From assembly GCA_016780605.1 (NCBI GenBank), contig JADHLS010000236.1, forward strand, positions 1 to 7,571: a stretch of 7,571 nucleotides of DNA. Direction: 5' to 3'. Positions 1-6,602 of this stretch are shown here, piece by piece. Within the stretch, counting starts at the first letter, position 1, and the number at the start of each line of letters is the position of its first letter. Source of the stretch: Reyranella sp. GTDB lineage: Bacteria; Pseudomonadota; Alphaproteobacteria; Reyranellales; Reyranellaceae. The position numbers and the translations under genes were made by a program. The notes beneath the pieces were generated by a model, which had not been told where the DNA came from, made no database searches, and was given only the letters and a program-made list of their open reading frames with translations.

Positions 1-1800
1 AAGCCGCAGCCCCAGGCGAAGAAGCCGGCGCGCAAGACGACGCCGACCGACAACGTGTCGGATGATCTCAACCGGCGCGAGGCCGAGCGCGTCGAGCAGA
101 TGATCCGATCGATGAATGCCCCGGCCGCGGTGCCCGCGGCGCTGCCCGTTGCGCCGCAGGCCGGCGCGGCGCCGGCCTCCGTGGCCTTGCCCGCCGCCGC
201 GCCGGTCGATTCGCTGCCGCCGACGGTCGCCGCGATACCGCCGCGCGCGCCGATCATGCGCGCTTCGCTGACACCGGGCATCGATCTCGGCCAGGCCGCG
301 TCCGACCCCGGTCAGCCGACGGCCCCTGCCGCCGAGCGCCCCGCTGCGCCGTCGCCACAACTCGTGCAGGCTCAACCGCCGGCTCCTGCGCCTGCTCCGG
401 CGCCGGTGCCGATCCCGCCGCCCGCAGCGGGGGCCCCGGCGCCCGGCCAGCCGGCCCCGCCCATCGGCGCGCCCGGCCGGCCCTTCGCCCAGAGCCAGAT
501 CGTGCCGACCGAGCAGCCGACGCTGACGCTCGAGGTAAACAAGGGCACCGCACTTAAGCTGCCCGGACCCGCTTCGACGGTGTTTGTGGCCGCGCCCGAC
601 ATCGCCGATGTCCAGGTGCGCTCGCCCACCATGGTCTATGTCTTCGCCAAAAAGGCCGGCGACACCGTTCTTTATGCCGTCGACAGCCAGGATCGCGTGC
701 TGCTCAACACCATTGTGCGCGTGACCTCGCCGCTCAGCCGCGTCAAGGGCGCGCTCGACCAGATCCATCCCGGCAACGGCGTGATGTTCGACAATCAGAG
801 CGAGACGATCGTGCTGAGCGGCACCGTAAGATCGACCGCGGTGGCCGAGGATGCGCGCCGGCTGGCGCTGCAGCAGGTCAACGGCAACGCGACCAAGGTG
901 CTCAACAACATCCGCGTCGACGGGCCGACCCAGGTCCAGCTGCGCGTCAAGGTCGCCGAGGTCAAGCGCGACGCCCTGAAGCGCATCGGCGTCAACTGGC
1001 AGAACATCAACAACTCGGGCAACCTTCTGACGAGCTTCGCCGTCAGGACGATATTGACGAACGGCGCCGCCGCGACCGGCTCTCTGCAGCTCGCCACGAA
1101 CGACGGCAGCTTCAACAGCCTGGTCGACCTCCTGGCGACGCAGAACCAGGCGACCATCCTGGCAGAGCCCAACCTGATCGCCATGTCGGGCGAGACGGCG
1201 AGCTTCCTGGCGGGCGGCGAGATCCCGCTGATCGTGCCGCAAAGCGGCACCGGGGCGGGCACCGTGACGATCCAGTACAAGCAGGTCGGCGTCAGCCTCG
1301 CCTTCACGCCGACCATCATCGGCGATCGCATCAACCTGCGCGTCGCCCCGGAAGTCAGCGAAGTCTCGCCGGCGAACTCGATCGTCGTGCCGCTGGGCAA
1401 CGGCTCGGTCACGGTTCCCGGTATCCGCACCCGGAAGGCGGCCACCACCATCGAGCTCGGCAGCGGCCAGAGCTTCGCCGTCGCCGGCCTGCTGCAGTCG
1501 ACCTCGCAGCAGGACATCAACAAGTTCCCATGGCTGGGCGACGTCCCGGTGCTGGGCTCGCTCTTCAAGTCCGACGCCTATCAGCGCTCGGAGACGGAGC
1601 TCGTGATCATCATCACGCCGTATTTCGTCGAGGGAAGCAACAACAAGCTGCAGACGCCGATGACCGGCCGCGTGCCGCCGACCGACGTCGATCGCCTCCT
1701 GATGCAGCGCTACAACCATCCGACGCCGCCGCGCCGCCTTGCGGTCGGCCGCGAGACGACCACGCCGGTCGGCCCGACCGCCGGCTTCAAGCTGGAGTAG
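1..1800 (+). CDS. cpaC: Tad/Flp pilus outer-membrane secretin CpaC/RcpA (5' partial)
   Basis: CpaC forms the outer-membrane channel through which the Flp/Tad pilus leaves the cell. The frame is open from base 1. The first start-like codon, GTG at 55, would give a 581-residue protein without a signal peptide, which a secretin needs, so the true start probably lies upstream. Counting from that GTG, residues 21-146 are Ala/Pro-rich low complexity. Residues 156-225 match the pilus/secretin N-terminal domain (T2SS-T3SS_pil_N type, core TLEVNKG). Residues 240-290 resemble a BON domain. The secretin region begins at VQLRVKVAEV (294-303). It continues with ATILAEPNLIAMSGE (366-380), the VPGIRTR motif (454-460) and PWLGDVPVLGSLF (492-504), and ends in the strand preceding TPYFVEG (521-527). 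A tail (528-581) with PPTDVDRLL follows, as is common in CpaC. It is the first gene of the visible operon; cpaB is the usual upstream neighbour but is not in view. The family call is very secure; the N-terminus is unknown. Confidence 0.96.
   Translation, partial: KPQPQAKKPARKTTPTDNVSDDLNRREAERVEQMIRSMNAPAAVPAALPVAPQAGAAPASVALPAAAPVDSLPPTVAAIPPRAPIMRASLTPGIDLGQAASDPGQPTAPAAERPAAPSPQLVQAQPPAPAPAPAPVPIPPPAAGAPAPGQPAPPIGAPGRPFAQSQIVPTEQPTLTLEVNKGTALKLPGPASTVFVAAPDIADVQVRSPTMVYVFAKKAGDTVLYAVDSQDRVLLNTIVRVTSPLSRVKGALDQIHPGNGVMFDNQSETIVLSGTVRSTAVAEDARRLALQQVNGNATKVLNNIRVDGPTQVQLRVKVAEVKRDALKRIGVNWQNINNSGNLLTSFAVRTILTNGAAATGSLQLATNDGSFNSLVDLLATQNQATILAEPNLIAMSGETASFLAGGEIPLIVPQSGTGAGTVTIQYKQVGVSLAFTPTIIGDRINLRVAPEVSEVSPANSIVVPLGNGSVTVPGIRTRKAATTIELGSGQSFAVAGLLQSTSQQDINKFPWLGDVPVLGSLFKSDAYQRSETELVIIITPYFVEGSNNKLQTPMTGRVPPTDVDRLLMQRYNHPTPPRRLAVGRETTTPVGPTAGFKLE
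115..492 (+). other. Ala/Pro-rich low-complexity linker within CpaC
   Basis: This part of cpaC encodes about 126 residues that are mainly Ala, Pro, Gly and Val. It includes an alternating Pro-Ala run at 376-423 (PPAPAPAPAPVPIPPP). It sits between the cut-off N-terminus and the first recognisable periplasmic domain at about base 520. Such sequence is expected to be extended and disordered, so it may work as a periplasmic spacer or peptidoglycan-crossing linker. That role is inference from composition only. Confidence 0.75.
1794..1797 (+). promoter_or_regulatory. Ribosome binding site for cpaD
   Basis: GGAG lies 6 bases before the ATG at 1804 and overlaps the last sense codons of cpaC. This supports the 1804 start and coupling of cpaD translation to cpaC. 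Confidence 0.7.
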
Positions 1801-1803
1801 GCC

Positions 1804-2490
1804 ATGCGATCCCTCGCCATCCTTTGCCTCGCCGTGGGCCTGGCTGCTTGTGCCGAGAATGCCGTCGTCCAGCAGGCCACGGTCGACACGCGGTTCGATC
1901 CGGTGCGCGCTGACACCATGGTCGCCGTCAACTTCGCGCCGAGCTCGGCGGGCCCCGACAGCGCACAAGTAAGTGCCCTGCGCAGCGTGGTCGAGAAGGG
2001 CCGGCGCGCCCAGCGCGACGAGTTCGCCGTGGTTTCCGACGGCTCGGGTGGGCCGATCCAGAGCGCACGCGCTCAGCGTGTCGCCCAGGCGTTGTCGGAG
2101 TCGGGCGCGCGCTGGGTGACCACGTCGGTCGAACCTGCGATGGCCATGGGCCCCAATACTGTTGTGGTCGTGCGCTCCGAGTACCTGCTGGGCTTCAACA
2201 ACTGTCCCAACTACATCCCGGCCACCCAGGCCGATCCCAACGCGGCGGCGATGCCCGGCTTCGGCTGCGCGGACGCCTACAACATGGGCCAGATGCTGGC
2301 GCGTCCGCGCGACGCCGCGGTCGGCCGCTCGCCCGGACCCGCCGACGGCACCGTGATGGCTGCCGCCGTCGCCCGCTATCGCGCGGGCCTCGTGCCGCCG
2401 CTCAGCACCACCGGCATCATTGGCAACACCCCCGTCACCACTGGGAACGCCGGGGGCGGGGCCGGGGCCGGGGCCGGTCAACCTAACTGA
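1804..2490 (+). CDS. cpaD: Tad pilus assembly outer-membrane lipoprotein CpaD
   Basis: CpaD is a lipoprotein that helps the CpaC secretin assemble or stay stable in the outer membrane. The 228-residue product starts with a short lipoprotein signal peptide. The lipobox is LAAC at residues 13-16, so Cys16 should be lipidated; the following Ala17 is not an inner-membrane retention residue. The CpaD-family core is visible: NNCPNYIPA near 132-140, then FGCADAYNMGQMLARPRD (153-170) and GRSPGPADG (174-182), followed by ARYRAG (190-195). Cys134 and Cys155 could form a disulfide in the periplasm (inference). The tail from about residue 215 is almost only Gly and Ala, encoded by a GGGGCC repeat, and is not part of the conserved core. 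The ATG follows the cpaC stop by 3 bases behind a good GGAG. The family call is secure; overall length is ordinary. Confidence 0.94.
   Translation: MRSLAILCLAVGLAACAENAVVQQATVDTRFDPVRADTMVAVNFAPSSAGPDSAQVSALRSVVEKGRRAQRDEFAVVSDGSGGPIQSARAQRVAQALSESGARWVTTSVEPAMAMGPNTVVVVRSEYLLGFNNCPNYIPATQADPNAAAMPGFGCADAYNMGQMLARPRDAAVGRSPGPADGTVMAAAVARYRAGLVPPLSTTGIIGNTPVTTGNAGGGAGAGAGQPN
2452..2477 (+). repeat. GGGGCC micro-repeat and G-quadruplex candidate at the 3' end of cpaD
   Basis: Three perfect GGGGCC copies (2458-2475) follow a run of five G plus one C. Four G-tracts of at least 4 bases result (2452-2456, 2458-2461, 2464-2467, 2470-2473), with loops of 1, 2 and 2 bases. They lie on the coding strand, so the mRNA carries them. 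The repeat encodes the Gly-Ala tail of CpaD and ends just before the cpaD stop and the cpaE start. Folding is predicted from the pattern only; G-C hairpin pairing could compete. Confidence 0.7.
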
Positions 2491-2492
2491 GG
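2489..2492 (+). promoter_or_regulatory. Ribosome binding site for cpaE
   Basis: GAGG overlaps the cpaD TGA stop (2488-2490) and is 6 bases before the ATG at 2499. This supports that start and suggests that ribosomes finishing cpaD feed cpaE. Confidence 0.6.
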
Positions 2493-2498
2493 CCGGAC

Positions 2499-3776
2499 AT
2501 GTCGGCGTCCGCCAGCCAGCAACTCGCCTCGTCGGCCGTCGAGGACAAGCCCGCCCTCAACGCCATGGCTTTCGTGTCGGACACGGCCTCGCTCGCGCGG
2601 GTGTCGGCCGACCTGTTCAACCCGACGTTGGGCAAGGCCAATGTCCGCGAGGGCACGATCGATGCGGCGCTGGCCATCAGCGAGTGGCCGCGCGAGCTCG
2701 ATCTGCTGATCGTGGATCTCAGCGATTCACACGATCCGGTGGCCGATGCTTCCGCGCTGAAAACCGCCGTCCCCGGCGGCTGCGTGGTGATCGGAGTTGG
2801 CCGCATCAATGACGTGGCGCTGTATCGCGACCTCCTGGGCGTGGGCTTCAACGATTACCTCGCGATGCCGTTCGCCGAAGGCGCCATGGGGCGCGCCGTC
2901 GAACGCGCGATCGAGGCGCGCCAACGCGGCGGCGCCGGTGCTGTGCCGGTCGGCAACTCGCAGCGGGACGCCAAGCCGCGCACCCTGTCGGTCATCGGCA
3001 CGCGCGGCGGCGTGGGCACGACGACCGCCGCGGTGACGGTTGCCGCCATGCTCGGCGCGCGGCTCAAGGAAGAAATCCTCCTGATCGACTTCGACCTGCA
3101 TTACGGCTCGCTCATGCTGGCGCTCGACCTCGAGGCGATCGACGCCCTGCGTGAGGCGCTCGACCAGCCCGATCGCATCGATTCGCTGTTCATCCAGCAG
3201 GTCGCCCAGAAAAAGACCGAGCATCTCTACGCCATGGGCGCGGAAGAGGCGCCGACCGGCCGGTTCCAGGCCCGTCCGCACGCCGCCAGCGATTTCCTGC
3301 GCTCGGTGCATCGCCGCTTTCGCTGGATCGTGGCCGACGTGCCGCGCGGCGACCCCGTGATCCAGCGCCAGGTCCTCGAGGCATCGACCGACATCCTGCT
3401 GATCACCGACCTGTCGTTGCCCGGTGTGCGTGATGCCATGCGCCTGCAGCAGATGGTGCACGAGGTGGCGCCTGGCGCGCGGCTGCTGATCGCCACCAGC
3501 GGCGCGCTCGACGCCCGCCGCTCGGCGGTCAAGGTCGCCGATGTCGAGCGCACGCTGAAGCGCAAGGTCGACTGCCAGATCCCGTCCGATGTCACCGCTG
3601 CGCTGGCGGCCATCAACTTCGGCAAGCCGCTGTCGGACGCCGCTCCCAACAGCGCCATCGTCAAGGCGTTGCGCCCTCTGGTCGCGTCGCTCGACACGCC
3701 GGGCGGCGGTGGCGCGGCGCCAAAGAAGGTCTCGAGTCTGCTCGACCGGCTGAGCCAGGGACTCAAGAAGAAGTAG
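2499..3776 (+). CDS. cpaE: Tad pilus localisation ATPase CpaE/TadZ (degenerate receiver + ParA/MinD-like)
   Basis: CpaE/TadZ proteins place the Tad machine in the cell, acting at the cytoplasmic face of the inner membrane. The 425-residue product has two parts. Residues about 21-140 fold like a response-regulator receiver: LLIVDLSD puts Asp73 where the phosphoacceptor would be, but YLAMPF (120-125) has Met123 in place of the conserved Lys, so it is probably a pseudo-receiver. Residues about 160-400 are a ParA/MinD-type ATPase. The deviant Walker A is GTRGGVGTTT (167-176), with Arg169 at the signature-lysine position and Thr174 at the P-loop lysine position. LLIDFDLHYGS (194-204) carries the DxD, and WIVADVPRG (276-284) is Walker B-like. 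The extreme C-terminus (VSSLLDRLSQGLKKK) looks like a basic amphipathic helix that might touch the membrane (inference). It lies 8 bases after cpaD and abuts cpaF. An internal Met23 is a possible but unsupported later start. Confidence 0.93.
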   Translation: MSASASQQLASSAVEDKPALNAMAFVSDTASLARVSADLFNPTLGKANVREGTIDAALAISEWPRELDLLIVDLSDSHDPVADASALKTAVPGGCVVIGVGRINDVALYRDLLGVGFNDYLAMPFAEGAMGRAVERAIEARQRGGAGAVPVGNSQRDAKPRTLSVIGTRGGVGTTTAAVTVAAMLGARLKEEILLIDFDLHYGSLMLALDLEAIDALREALDQPDRIDSLFIQQVAQKKTEHLYAMGAEEAPTGRFQARPHAASDFLRSVHRRFRWIVADVPRGDPVIQRQVLEASTDILLITDLSLPGVRDAMRLQQMVHEVAPGARLLIATSGALDARRSAVKVADVERTLKRKVDCQIPSDVTAALAAINFGKPLSDAAPNSAIVKALRPLVASLDTPGGGGAAPKKVSSLLDRLSQGLKKK

Positions 3777-5597
3777 ATGGGCATGTTCGGTCGCCTGGGG
3801 AAGAAGTCCGGGGAGGCGCCGAGCCTGCCGGCCGGGCTCGATCGCCTCGGCCGTCGCGCCTCGGCCGAGGCCAAGCCGGAAGCAGCCGGCCCTGCGCCCG
3901 ATCGCGACGCACGCCTTGCCGCCGCGGCTGCCACGTTGCGCGACATGGTCGAGCCCAGGCTGCGCGAGATGCTAAAGAGCGGCGCGCCGGCCGGCGAGGT
4001 GACGCGCCAGGCGGGTATCCTGACGCAGACCCATTTCCGCTCGAACGGCGCGCCGTTGGCGCCGCTCGAGCTGCGCGTGCACGTCGCCGAAGTGCTGCGG
4101 CCCGTGTTGCCGGCCACCGCCTTCAGCCGGCCGGCGGCCGAGCAGCCGGACGCTGTGTCGCCGGACCCGTCCGCCAACGCCGCCGATGCGCCACCGGCCG
4201 CGCCTGTTGCGGCTGCACCGGCCGCGGTCAAGCCCGTCGTGGCCGCGCCGCTCGTGGAACGGCCCGCCCAGCCGGCGCCACGGCCCCTCGACCCGGCGAG
4301 CAGGCCGGATGCCGACAAGTCGGGCAGGCGGCTGTCGCGCAGCAAGGTCGATCAGGCGCGGCGCGCCATCCAGCCGGAGGTGATGACCCGCATCGATATC
4401 GCCGCCGCCGTCAGCCTGCCGCGGCAGGAGCTCGTGCGCCAGCTCGAGGATGTCGTGTCCGAGCTGCTGGTCGAGCATCGCCTGCAGCTCAACCGGCCGG
4501 AGCAGGACGACCTCGTCAACCAGATCGTCAACGACATGCTGGGGCTGGGCCCGCTCGAGCCGCTGCTGGCCGACGAGAGCATCACCGACATCATGATCAA
4601 CGGGCCCAAGCAGATCTATATCGAGCGCCACGGCAAGATCGACCTGACATCGGTCACGTTCGAGGACAACACCCACCTCCTGAACATCTGCAACCGCATC
4701 GTCAGCCGCATCGGCCGGCGCGTCGACGAATCGAGCCCGATCTGTGACGCCCGTCTGCTCGACGGCAGCCGCGTCAACATCATCATCCCGCCGCTCGCCA
4801 TCGACGGCGCGTCGGTGTCGATCCGCAAGTTCGGCAAGCGCCAGATCGGCTTCGACCAGATGACCCACCAGGGCAACATCTCGGCCGCCATGGCGACGCT
4901 GTTGCGCATCGCCGCGCGCTGCCGGCTGAACCTCATCGTCTCGGGCGGCACGGGCTCGGGCAAGACCACGATGCTGAACGCGCTCTCGGGCATGATCGAC
5001 AACGGCGAGCGCGTCGTCACCATCGAGGACGCCGCCGAGCTGCGCATGCAGCAGCCGCACGTCGTGCGCCTCGAGACCAGGCCGGCCAACCTCGAGGGCA
5101 ACGGCGAGGTGACGATGCGCGACCTCGTCAAGAATGCGCTGCGCATGCGGCCCGACCGCATCATCCTGGGCGAGGTGCGCGGGCCGGAGGCGATCGACCT
5201 CCTGCAGGCGATGAACACTGGCCACGACGGCTCGATGGGCACGCTGCATGCCAACCGCCCGCGCGAGGCGCTGACCCGCCTGGAGAACATGGTGACGATG
5301 GGCGTCGCCAGCCTGCCGCCCAAGGCGATCCGTTCGCAGATTGCGGGCTCGCTCAACATGATCGTGCAGATCTCGCGCATGCGTGACGGCGTGCGGCGGG
5401 TGACGCACATCACCGAGGTGATGGGCATGGAGGGCGAGGTCATCATCACGCAGGATCTCTTCACCTACGAGTTCAAGGGCGAGACCCAGGACGGCAAGCT
5501 CGCGGGCACGTTCAAAAGCTCCGGGCTGCGCCCGTATTTCCTGCCGCGCGCGGCGTATTACGGGCTCGACAAGGTGCTGATGGAGGCCATCGGATGA
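3777..5597 (+). CDS. cpaF: Tad pilus secretion ATPase CpaF/TadA (GspE/VirB11 family)
   Basis: CpaF is the hexameric cytoplasmic ATPase that powers Tad pilus assembly and probably also retraction. The 606-residue product contains all motifs of the family. The N-terminal fold is seen in GLGPLEPLLAD (256-266) and ITDIMINGP (269-277). Walker A is GGTGSGKTT (390-398, Lys396), the Asp box is TIEDAAEL (415-422), Walker B is IILGEVRGPEA (462-472, Glu466), and the His box is GHDGSMGTLHAN (482-493, His483 and His491). It should be active. About 185 residues precede the usual conserved start, including a helical stretch (46-112) and an Ala/Pro-rich linker (118-172), making it about 100 residues longer than typical CpaF of roughly 500. 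The ATG at 3777 directly abuts the cpaE TAG, with no good Shine-Dalgarno sequence, so reinitiation is likely. A second ATG at 3783, giving MFGRLGKK and more like usual CpaF starts, is an alternative. Confidence 0.96.
   Translation: MGMFGRLGKKSGEAPSLPAGLDRLGRRASAEAKPEAAGPAPDRDARLAAAAATLRDMVEPRLREMLKSGAPAGEVTRQAGILTQTHFRSNGAPLAPLELRVHVAEVLRPVLPATAFSRPAAEQPDAVSPDPSANAADAPPAAPVAAAPAAVKPVVAAPLVERPAQPAPRPLDPASRPDADKSGRRLSRSKVDQARRAIQPEVMTRIDIAAAVSLPRQELVRQLEDVVSELLVEHRLQLNRPEQDDLVNQIVNDMLGLGPLEPLLADESITDIMINGPKQIYIERHGKIDLTSVTFEDNTHLLNICNRIVSRIGRRVDESSPICDARLLDGSRVNIIIPPLAIDGASVSIRKFGKRQIGFDQMTHQGNISAAMATLLRIAARCRLNLIVSGGTGSGKTTMLNALSGMIDNGERVVTIEDAAELRMQQPHVVRLETRPANLEGNGEVTMRDLVKNALRMRPDRIILGEVRGPEAIDLLQAMNTGHDGSMGTLHANRPREALTRLENMVTMGVASLPPKAIRSQIAGSLNMIVQISRMRDGVRRVTHITEVMGMEGEVIITQDLFTYEFKGETQDGKLAGTFKSSGLRPYFLPRAAYYGLDKVLMEAIG
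5582..5586 (+). promoter_or_regulatory. Strong ribosome binding site for tadB
   Basis: A full GGAGG lies 7 bases before the ATG at 5594, inside the last codons of cpaF. It is the best Shine-Dalgarno match in the window and fixes the tadB start, which overlaps the cpaF stop as ATGA. Confidence 0.8.
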
Positions 5598-6595
5598 ACG
5601 GCGAAGGCGGTCCCGATCTCAGCTGGGTGACGCTGATCATCTCGGTCGGCTCGGGGCTCACCTTCATCACGCTCTGCATCGTGTTCGGCGGCTTCTTCGC
5701 CGAGCGCCGGCTGCGCGACCGCCTGGAGGACATCGAGACGCGCGCCCGCACCGGCTCGCGCAGCCTGCAGATGGCGACGCTGCGGCGCGTCGAGAAGCAG
5801 AGCCGGCTGCCGACGCTCGACAAGCTCCTGTGGCGGTGGTTCCCCAACGCCGCGACCATCCGCCAGCGGCTGCTGGCTGCCGGTATGAACATCACCCTGG
5901 GCGACTACGCCTTCGTCTCGATCGCGATCGCGATGGCGGTGGCGTTCCTGCTCTATCTCGTGCTGGACCTGGCGCCGGGCGTGGCGCTTGCCGGCTCGTT
6001 GATGGTGGGCGTGGGCCTGCCCAACGCCTGGGTCGGCTGGCGGGCCAAGAGGCGCGGCCAGAAGTTCAACCTCCTGTTCCCCGAAGCGGTCGACCTGATC
6101 GTGCGCGCCCTGCGCGCCGGCCTGCCAGTGCAGGAGGCGATCGGTACCGTGGCACGCGACATCAAGGAGCCGGTCGGCGGCATCTTCAAGCGCGTCCAGC
6201 AGGAGGTCCAGCTCGGGACGCCGATCGAGACGGCGCTGTGGCGCGTCGCCAAGACGGTGCAGACCGAAGAGTTCAACTTCCTCATCGTCGCCATGTCCAT
6301 CCAGCGCGACACCGGCGGCAACCTTGCCGAGACGCTGGGCAATCTCAGCGCGCTCTTGCGGGCGCGCCCGCAGCTGCGGCTCAAGATCCGCGCCTTCACC
6401 TCGGAAGCGCGCACGACGATGCTGATCATGGCCGGCCTGCCGTTCCTGGTGGGCGGCGGCCTGTTCGTGGTGTCGCCCGACTATATCGGCACGCTGTTCA
6501 CCACCGAGACCGGCCAGATCGTGGCCGCCTGCGCCGGGGCCAGCATGAGCTTTGGCATCTGGGTGATGAACCGCATCGCGACCATCAAGGTCTGA
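5594..6595 (+). CDS. tadB: Tad pilus inner-membrane platform protein TadB (T2SSF domain)
   Basis: TadB is one of the two inner-membrane platform proteins of the Tad pilus; with TadC it connects the CpaF motor to pilin in the membrane. The 333-residue product has a predicted membrane segment at about 11-34, then a basic cytoplasmic stretch to about 105. One or two segments follow at about 107-148, and two more at about 275-294 and 307-325. The T2SSF (GspF-type) domain lies between them at about 160-285. Its family motifs are FPEAVDLIVRALRAGLPVQEAI's first half (LFPEAVDLIVRALRAG, 161-176) and QRDTGGNLAETLGNLS (237-252). The ATG overlaps the cpaF stop (ATGA) behind a strong GGAGG, so translation is coupled and the start is firm. 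Length and order are normal for the family. TadB is distinguished from TadC by position and by the TGGNLAE motif. Confidence 0.94.
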   Translation: MNGEGGPDLSWVTLIISVGSGLTFITLCIVFGGFFAERRLRDRLEDIETRARTGSRSLQMATLRRVEKQSRLPTLDKLLWRWFPNAATIRQRLLAAGMNITLGDYAFVSIAIAMAVAFLLYLVLDLAPGVALAGSLMVGVGLPNAWVGWRAKRRGQKFNLLFPEAVDLIVRALRAGLPVQEAIGTVARDIKEPVGGIFKRVQQEVQLGTPIETALWRVAKTVQTEEFNFLIVAMSIQRDTGGNLAETLGNLSALLRARPQLRLKIRAFTSEARTTMLIMAGLPFLVGGGLFVVSPDYIGTLFTTETGQIVAACAGASMSFGIWVMNRIATIKV

Positions 6596-6597
6596 GG
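6594..6597 (+). promoter_or_regulatory. Ribosome binding site for tadC
   Basis: GAGG overlaps the tadB TGA stop (6593-6595) and ends 5 bases before the ATG at 6603. This is the same stop-embedded TGAGG layout as at the cpaD/cpaE junction. Confidence 0.6.
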
Positions 6598-6602
6598 CCG
6601 CC

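Noticed and set aside
795..1568. Open frame of 257 codons on the - strand opposite the secretin domain
   Set aside because: It is a shadow of conserved cpaC, with no domain and no plausible ribosome site context.
3858..3871. Perfect 14-base palindrome GCCTCGGCCGAGGC, with CCTCGGCCG also at 3845
   Set aside because: It lies in the Ala/Arg-rich coding start of cpaF and is readily explained by GC-rich codon use; there is no loop or partner site.
3227..4345. Open frame of 372 codons on the - strand across the cpaE/cpaF junction
   Set aside because: It is Ser/Ala/Arg-rich, lacks any known motif, and overlaps two certain genes; this is typical of high-GC antisense frames.
3972..5408. Long open frame of 478 codons on the - strand opposite cpaF
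   Set aside because: It is an antisense shadow of a highly conserved cpaF in GC-rich DNA; its product is Arg/His/Asp-rich with no recognisable domain, and all CpaF motifs are on the + strand.
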